From contig OX375878.1 of the NCBI GenBank assembly GCA_947359465.1, forward strand, positions 75,374,416 to 75,438,415: DNA of 64,000 nt, read 5' to 3'. Positions 33,601-42,600 of the stretch are shown here, one piece after another. The DNA is from Metellina segmentata. Taxonomy: Eukaryota > Arthropoda > Arachnida > Araneae > Tetragnathidae. Within the stretch, counting starts at the first letter, position 1. Every line of letters starts with the position of its first letter. Below the pieces are notes generated by a model. It was not told the DNA's origin. It worked only from the letters and a program-made list of their open reading frames with translations, and did no database searches. Position numbers and translations under genes: made by a program.

Positions 33601-36600
33601 AAACATGCACTGATTCATAGAGATTTTCAGCTATCTCTATTAAAAACAACTTTCGTATTTTCAAAACAAGTAATAACAGCTCCGAGTAAAATTCGTCCAA
33701 CAGAACATTTTCAGTAACAACATACCTCACCAGCGAGCTATCAGGAAAACCGAAATACACATCGGAAAAAGTTACTATGTATATGCACTACTCTCCAGAA
33801 CCACCACGCCTGTACCTATAAATCTCGCCGAAATCCAATGACACACGGTGTTCCATACAATACGCCCACTGCTCCACTGAATCGATTCCAAATCATAATC
33901 TAAACACTTGCTAGAAGCGAGTAATGTTGCAACCGTAGAGAGCCTAATGTTTAACTGATTGCTTAGTTGCCTATTAATATTTACATATCCGAAGTAACGG
34001 TCAATCGTCGAGGCAATTATGGACAAAATTGAAGCCGTCGTTAATGAAAACTGTCGCAGGGATCTGAGGTTTGGGTTTGCATGAGGGGAGCGAGCACGCT
34101 TAACACTCACGCTTAGCACTCACGCGCATTTCTAGTTCTGCGCTCCCCTTTGTTAATCTGGCCCACCCCTCTCCTGCTTGATTTTAGTAATTCACCTGTC
34201 CGCCATCGAATGATCCTGGAAGCACTAGTAGCCATGTGTTGTTTTATTTATTATTTGATCACTCAAGAGTAATATGAGCTTAAGTAAGAATTATTGTGAT
34301 TCAAACTGTCTTCCTTTTGTTAGTTTGGCTAACCCACCGGCTAGATTTCGTTAAATCACCTGTCTACCATAGAAAGATAGTGAAAGACTTAGTAACCAAG
34401 CGAGATATTTTATTTGTGATTTGATCGCTCAAAAGAAAGATAAGCTTGAGTCTTCACTAGTATCTCAAACTACCTTTCCTGTCAATTTGACCCACCCACC
34501 GGCTGGATTTCGTTAATTCATCTGTCCACCATTGAATGATCCTGGAAGCCTTAGTAACCATGCGAGATTTTGTTTATGATTTGATTGTTTGAAAGTAAGA
34601 TCAGCTTGAGTAATAACTGCTGTGACTCAAACTCCATTCCATCTGTTAATTTGAACCACCAATCGGCAAGATTGTACCAATTTACCTGTCCACTATCAAA
34701 TGAAAATCTAGTGGTGTTTTATTTGAGGTTTTATTTATGCGTACAGAACCATCAAAGGAAAATAAGCTGGAGTAAGAAGCTTGATTTTAACATGCAATAA
34801 GATGAAGAGACTATAACGAAAGCACTACCGTACATTTTGTCATGCAATTAAGATATAATTACTTGCAGAACGGCAGTTCTATCAAAGCTTGGTTGATGCT
34901 ATTATATCTCGGAGCTATTTAAGCTAAATTTTAGATGAAGTTCTAATGATAGTTAAATAACACATTTGAATAGACATGGTGTAGAAGACCTCAGAATCCA
35001 ATTTGGCTGGGATACAGTTGGCACTAGGTAAATCGGAGCTCTGGTGATCAAGGCTTTACTGCATATAAAACCTTTTCAAGGACTTCCATTTGAGAGTCTC
35101 AAGAGAGAAAACGTCTCATAGAAGATGTAAGGTGAGATTTATTAGTTTATATTTATTAAATTGCTTCTTTCTTTTTTTTTAAATTAAATTACTAGCTTAA
35201 TTTTGAGGCCCTTAATTTACATGTTTTTTTATAAGGCTTTGAAAAACTTGTATTAATATTCCTTAATGTACCATCTAAGCTGAAAAATTACTGTTAAGTG
35301 TCTCTTGTAATTTGAAATGGAATATTCATTTCAAATAGAACTAATACGTACCTAACTACGAAATCTAATTGCCTGGTGGTTTTACTCTTTTTAGCAGCTG
35401 AAATACTTCACCCGCATTTAAAAATCGATCGATACGTGCACTCGCCACGCGTATACTTCTACGGCTTTGGTATCACATGCAGACACACAACACGATATCA
35501 ACTACGTTCGTCCCATTCACTTCTAATAACTGTTTGTCCACCTATACGAAGTGCGTACGCCCACTTTTGAATCAATCCAACATTATCAGCTTCACACGAT
35601 GCTCGCCGACAGGCCCGAAATTACGAAACTAATTCGTGCGAAAAGCGCGTGCGAGATTTTTCAATTCATTGTTTAAAGGTCGTGACACCTGGGAATTGCT
35701 CGCAACGTAAGCGTGCCGGGTCTACCAGGTGAGAGACGAATGCGCCCACATTCGGTCATTTGTAGATTTTTGATCGAAACGCGGATTTCGTTTAGAAGAC
35801 AGAGCCTTTCACAAAATGTGACAGATGCCCGAAAAAGAGAAAAGTCCGTGATTCGAATGAATTATCCGGGGAGTCAAGTTGACCCGACCGCTGCATGGTT
35901 CAGCGTTCCTTGATTCAGTTCGACTTGACTCATGAATTTAGTTCAAACCACTGGTGTTCAGAATGAGCGTTTAAAATTGGGAATTATTAGCGACACGAAG
36001 GGAATTGCTTGACTCTGCGTTTCTTGGTTCTGTTTGGCTCATAAATTTACTATGACCGTTGGGGTTCCGAATGAGCGTTTGTAATAGGGTGTTATTAAGG
36101 ACACGAAAGTGTAGTTTAACCCTCCTGGTGGGGGTCATGACGAGGTATCACGTCATTAGCAAAACTTGACCTCAGGTATTAATGGACGATATATCTGGTA
36201 AATTGAGGTAAACTGACCAGATCTTGATCTGGTCGTAAAAATATGACAATATCTCGTCATTAGGAAAGTTGATCTAATCTTGATGGTCGAGATATCTCTT
36301 AGAAACCAATTAAAGGGCTAAATATATGAATTGCAAGGTTCACAGCAGTAAGTGCATAATCATTTCGATAGTTTTTCGACTGGCCGAGGAATGTCTTCCA
36401 CGCTACAATGAGAGAACTTGCGAGGGAACACCCATGAGTAAGTCGCCGTTGCTCCTAACAGGAACATTCATAGATAGCCATGCGCTTATAGATCGGGATT
36501 CTATCCCGAGACCAATTGGATGCAATGACCATTATACCATGTAGACGGCATGTCAATTGAATAAAATTTAAAAATCTTAGCCAGGCTCATAGTCAAGGCT

Positions 36601-39600
36601 TCAAAATATTACTAATAAAGATGAGAACAAAAATTGCCTCGCTTTATTTCGGTGGAACACAAAGCTTCAATCATCATCAGAAAAAAGAAAAAAAGAAAAC
36701 TATACTAAATAATGGAATGGAATGGAAATATTGCGTTTTTAAATTCGAGCTTCTTATCTTGAAGTTTATTTTGGTCCTGTTATTGGTATACGTTTCATTC
36801 TGCCAAGGCACTGACCTATTCAATCCGTTCTATTTATAAGCTTGTCTGACTAATAATATCAATAATAACGCGCGATAGTATGAACGAAAGCAACTATATA
36901 AAAACATACTAGAGTTTTAACTTGACATGAATGACAGTTATGATGAATGATTAAATACATCAATTTACTTAAATAGTAAAGCTAGACATGGGCTTTATAA
37001 TATTTTTCAAGGTATAAAAACTACACACATACATAGATGACGACTGAGAGATTATTAAGCGAAAATTGTTAATTAATTCATAAAAAAAAGGGGAAAAAAT
37101 TAAATTTTTAAAGATAATTAATAAAAACTTGTTAAACGTCATTTTTAACCGTAGTAGAAATCAAACCTTTCTGAACGAGTAGAGAATTGTAATGATTTAA
37201 GGCTCTTACTTCACAAACGCTTAATAGTGAATGGTACAGTTTAAAGTACCGAAATTGTTAATTCATGTCAAGTATTAAGGACAAAAAATTGAACCATCCA
37301 TAACTACATTTTAGAATCCCGTTTTTAGAAATTTTATATTGGACTTACGTTTAAACGCGCTTAAGCTAAAAAAAAACAATCAAAACATTTTCGCAGTTAA
37401 ATATTTAACTGTAGTTTATCTATAGAGACTACTTTTTATTGATCTTATTTTTAGTCTTGAGTTTAGTTCAGCTTGACCGATTTGTACCTTGAACCATAAA
37501 ATCTGAAATCATTTACCTGAATACAGCACTAGAAGTGTTTTCGTATCATAAGTGGTGTAGTTCTACAAGGACAATAAACTCAAATTTGTGCACAAACGTC
37601 ATATGTACGAATCCAAAAGTATGTCATCTTCAACACGTTAAAATTTTCAGGAAATGGCTAACTCCCGTTTTGAAGATTAGCTTTGCTTTTACTAATTAGC
37701 TTGGTTAATTGGCTGTTTTAAGGATTTTATGGTGCAAAAGCCATATATGATCAAGCTTTGCCAAAAACAAGGCAGACCACACAATGATGGAGGAAGAAAA
37801 AGCAGAAGGTCAGGGAAGGGTAAGAATGAAAGGGAGAAAGATCAGGGTTGTGGTCAGTCTACACCTAAAGAATATGTGTCTCTGAAGGCTTACTAATTCG
37901 AACATGACGTTTTTTTTTAATTTAGTGATTTAATTGCTAGAACCATTTTTGAATCAAGTAACACTATCAAAGAATTTTAAAAACATTTAAATAATATACG
38001 ATTTTTTGATTCACTAAACACGCTTTGGATTTATTGTTATCTCAAATTTCAAGCATATTCCGTTCCGTTTCAACCACACAGGGTTGCATTCAATGGAAAA
38101 AAGATGCATATGCATATTCGTTTTCATCTAAGCTGTCGAAGCTAGAATTATTTCTTTTCTTCCGATAAATTGCAAATTTTTCTGGCTAGCACTCGACTCC
38201 ACGTTTAGGTAAGAAAATACGTCTTCATCTGTTAAAACAATAGGGGAGATATTCGGAAAAAACAGGAAAAATTAAGCGAAAGGGGAAAAAAATAGCCTTC
38301 TTTTCGACTCAATTCCTTATTTTTACTGCAGAAAAAGAGCGAACGGAACTTGTCCTACACAATAAAAATGCATCGGTAACTTTTTCCGATTACATTTACA
38401 AAAGAGTGGCGCAGTCGGTAAAAAAAAAACTTCCTTATAATGGATGAAATAAAAATAAAAACTATCTCCTCAGAGAATGTTAAGGCTGCATCAAAATATC
38501 TTGGTTTCTCGAAAGTGATATTTTCTCCTTTCTTCCATTTACCCCGTTTTTTTATCTACATATTTTCTCATCTAGAAAAGGGAATTCGGTAGGTGTATGC
38601 TCAATGTTTTTTTCCCTACTGCATCCCTACTTTTTTTCCCCTCTTCCACTGTTTTCATCTTGCACAACGCATGCAAAACAATCTCTCACGAATTTTCACC
38701 CCAGGAAAAAAACATCTTCTCCCACTTTGTCATTCAAATGCAAAAACACCGAAAATGAAAAACAGGGAACCGCCGAAAGGGAAAAAGAAAGCGCACGCGG
38801 TTTTATGCGCGTGTATATTTATATACGCACAAGCGCGCGTATACACATACATATATGTAAGGAGCGAGAGTGGAAAAACAACACAAATGCGAGATGCGAG
38901 GCAGGATAAAAAACACTAAGGGAGAAGAAGGGAAAAAATCCGTATACAAATGAAAAGTGCAGGGGCTCGGAAGTTGCGGCGAAATATAAATAAGCCCCAC
39001 TCGCCAGGGGAGGGCGGCGACGATGCAAAACGTGCCCCATTGCATGTTGGCATGCCCGGGTGAAAAAAGAGGGCGCGCATTCAGATGCGTGGTATTTGTG
39101 CTCAGAACGCAAATATATATGTAAGAAGTATATAAACAGATAACGCAAGGAAAGAGAATGGGGTAGGGAATAAAAAAAGGGATAATTTTTTGTTTTCCCC
39201 CTTTTTTTTCCACATCAGTCAGTCGCCGTGAATCTGACCAGACCTGACACGAGTAAGGCATTTGAATAAGCCCCGCAGTGGAAAGGGCGCACTGATAGAT
39301 TTCGTGTCGAACAAACATCCCGGGTCTGAAGGAACAAGGCTTCACGGGGGGCTGCACCGGGCGCCCTAAGCCCGGCTGCCCGCAAGAAGGGATTGTCGGT
39401 AATGAGCACAGTCAGATTCGAGCGCCGTGCAGGAAAAGAAAGGAGCAAAAAAAGGTGAGCGCAAGTCAATACGCCAATTTTTCACTCAGTTAGGATAATG
39501 GGATAGGGTCTGAAAAAGGAGGAGCGGGGGATGAGAAGAAAAAAATAAAGAAGTGAAAGGGTGGAACGCTTAGAATTTTCTGCATCGTTCGGTCGAGCTT

Positions 39601-42600
39601 TTTATACCGTCACAACCCACCGAATATTTCCTCTCTCTTCTGGTGCCTTTTTTTTATTTCCCTTGTATTATTATTATTTTTCAGGGCTTCTTCCCTTTTT
39701 TCCAGTTACTTGAGCCCGCTCACTCCAGTTTGCATATTCCCGTACCTTTCGGGAGAGAGAAACGGGAATCGCGGGGATCTGTAGAACCCAGTTCATTTCT
39801 CCCTTCGAATCCCGGAGACCACTGATGCCTCGGCTCTGTAGTCTGCCTCTGCAGTATGAGGCGCTTCTGCCAGTTACTTTCGATCCAATTATCACGAGGA
39901 GATGCCTTCCTGAAAACCCCCTTCCCTTTCCTTTCGAATCTTTGTGCCGCTCAGACCCCTGTTGCTGTTCGCGAACGTTTATTTGGAGTGATGTAAGGGC
40001 TGTCACACGTAAAGTCGGAACGAAAAGATGGAACGAAGGTTCCGGACTTCATTTTTGATGGCTTAGATCATAGCAAATGAAATGAGATTTTGAAACATTG
40101 TTGTAACGAAGCGGTGTTTGAATGACAGAAAATTGGGAATTTTCGGGAGGTAAAGTTGATGGTATTTGTAATTCGTTTTACTTTAGCTATCTAAACAAGG
40201 TAACCTACAGTGGTCTTCACTGTTTATCTCCTTCAGTTCTTTTTAAATCTTTGTGTTGCTTAATGTCCGTGAACGTTTATTTGGAGTGAGGTAAGGGCTA
40301 AAGGCACAGCGAATGTTTCATACTGTCTTTGTTCAGATCACAGCAAATAAAATGAGAATTTGAAACATGTTTATAACCAGCGGTGTCTGAATGACAGAAG
40401 ATATGTAATTTTTGAAAGATAATGTTTGATGATATTTGTAATTTGTGTTACCTTGACAACCTCAGCAAGATCATTTTCAATGCCCTTCCCTGTCTACCTC
40501 CTTCAGTTTTTTTTAATCTTAGCGGTGCTTAATGTTCGTGAACGTTTATTTGGAGTGAGGTAAGGGTCACTACGAAAAGATGGAACGAATTTTCCAAACT
40601 TTTTATGATCAGATTACAGCAAATAAAATGAGAATTTGAAACATTTTTATAACCAGCGGTGTCTTAATGACAGAAAATACGAAATTTTTGAGAGATAATG
40701 TTTGATGATATTTGTAATTTGTGCTACCTTCACAACCTCAGCAAAATCATTTTCAATGTGTGCCCTTCTATGTCTGCCTCCCTTCAGTAGTTTTTAAAAC
40801 TTTGCGGTGCTTAATGTTCGTGAACGTTTATTTTGGGAGTGCGGTAAGAGCTGTCAGACGTAAAATCGAAACGAAAAGATGGAACGAAAGTTCCGAAACC
40901 TTTTTTTCCAGATCACAGCATATAAAATTAAAATGTGAACTATGTTATACTGGTGTTTGAGTGACAGGTGACAGAATTTTTTTTTTCGTTTGGATTCTTT
41001 GGAGGGAATGTTTGATGATGTTTGTAATTTCCGTTACTTTAACTACCTCGAAACGAAAAGATGGAACGAAAGTTCCGAAACCTTTTTTTCCAGATCACAA
41101 CATATAAAATTAAAATGTGAACTATGTTATACTGGTGTTTGAGTGACAGAATTTTTTTTTTCGTTTGGATTCTTTGGAGGGAATGTTTGATGATGTTTGT
41201 AATTTCCGTTACTTTAACTACCTCGAAACGAAAAGATGGAACGAAAGTTCCGAAACCTTTTTTTTCAGATCACAGCATATAAAATTAAAATGTGAACTAT
41301 GTTATACTGGTGTTTGAGTGACAGAATTTTTTTTTTCGTTTGGATTCTTTGGAGGGAATGTTTGATGATGTTTGTAATTTCCGTTACTTTAACTACCTCG
41401 AAACGAAAAGATGGAACGAAAGTTCCGAAACCTTTTTTTCCAGATCACAACATATAAAATTAAAATGTGAACTATATTATACTGGTGTTTGAGTGACAGA
41501 ATTTTTTTTTCGTTTGTATTCTTTGGAGGGAATGTTTGATGATGTTTGTAATTTCCGTTACTTTAACTACCTCGAAACGAAAAGATGGAACGAAAGTTCC
41601 GAAACCTTTTTTTCCAGATCACAGCATATAAAATTAAAATGTGAACTATGTTATACTGGTGTTTGAGTGACAGAATTTTTTTTTTCGTTTGGATTCTTTG
41701 GAGGGAATGTTTGATGATGTTTGTAATTTCCGTTACTTTAACTACCTCGAAACTAAAAGATGGAACGAAAGTTCCGAAACCTTTTTTTCCAGATCACAGC
41801 ATATAAAATTTAAATGTGAACTATGTTATACTGGTGTTTGAGTGACAGAATTTTTTTTTCGTTTGGATTCTTTGGAGGGAATGTTTGATGATGTTTGTAA
41901 TTTCCGTTACTTTAACTACCTCGGCGAGATAACTTTCAATGTCTTCTCTGTGTACTCCCTTCAGTTCTTAAATATTTTTGTTACACAGACTCCATCTGTT
42001 GCTGTTCATGAACATATATGTGGAATATGAGGGCTGTCAGACGTGAAGTCAAAATGAAGAAATGGAAAGAATGTTCCAAACTTTTTTGCTTAGATCACGC
42101 ATCAAATCAGAATGAGAATTCGGAAACGTAATATTGTAATAAGTAATATTGTAGAGTCGAATTTGTAATTTATAATACTTTTACTAATACGAGACGATTT
42201 TTTAATGCTTTTCAATGCCCTTCTCTGAAGTGAAGTCAAAATGAAGAAATGGAAAGAATGTTCCAAACTTTTTTGCTTAGATCACGTATCAAATCAGAAT
42301 GAGAATTCGGAAACGTAATATTGTAATAAGTAATATTGTAAAATAGAATTTGTAATTTATTATACTTTTACTAATATGAGACGATTTTTCAATGATTTAA
42401 ATACCTTCTCTTTAAATATTGTGTTGCTTAGAGTTTGCGAACGTTTATTTGAAATGAGGTAAGGTTGTCAGAACAAAGAAATGGAATAAATGTTTTGAAA
42501 GTCTTTTTGCATAGTTTAGATTCCACCATTAAATGAGAATGAGAAATTACAATCGCAACATAAAAATGAGTTGCATTTGAAGGACTGAAAATGAATGAAT

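Noticed and set aside
38803..39357. 184-codon minus frame with hydrophobic stretches
   Set aside because: Overlapped by equally open frames in other phases and on the other strand, no recognisable domain, no splice context.
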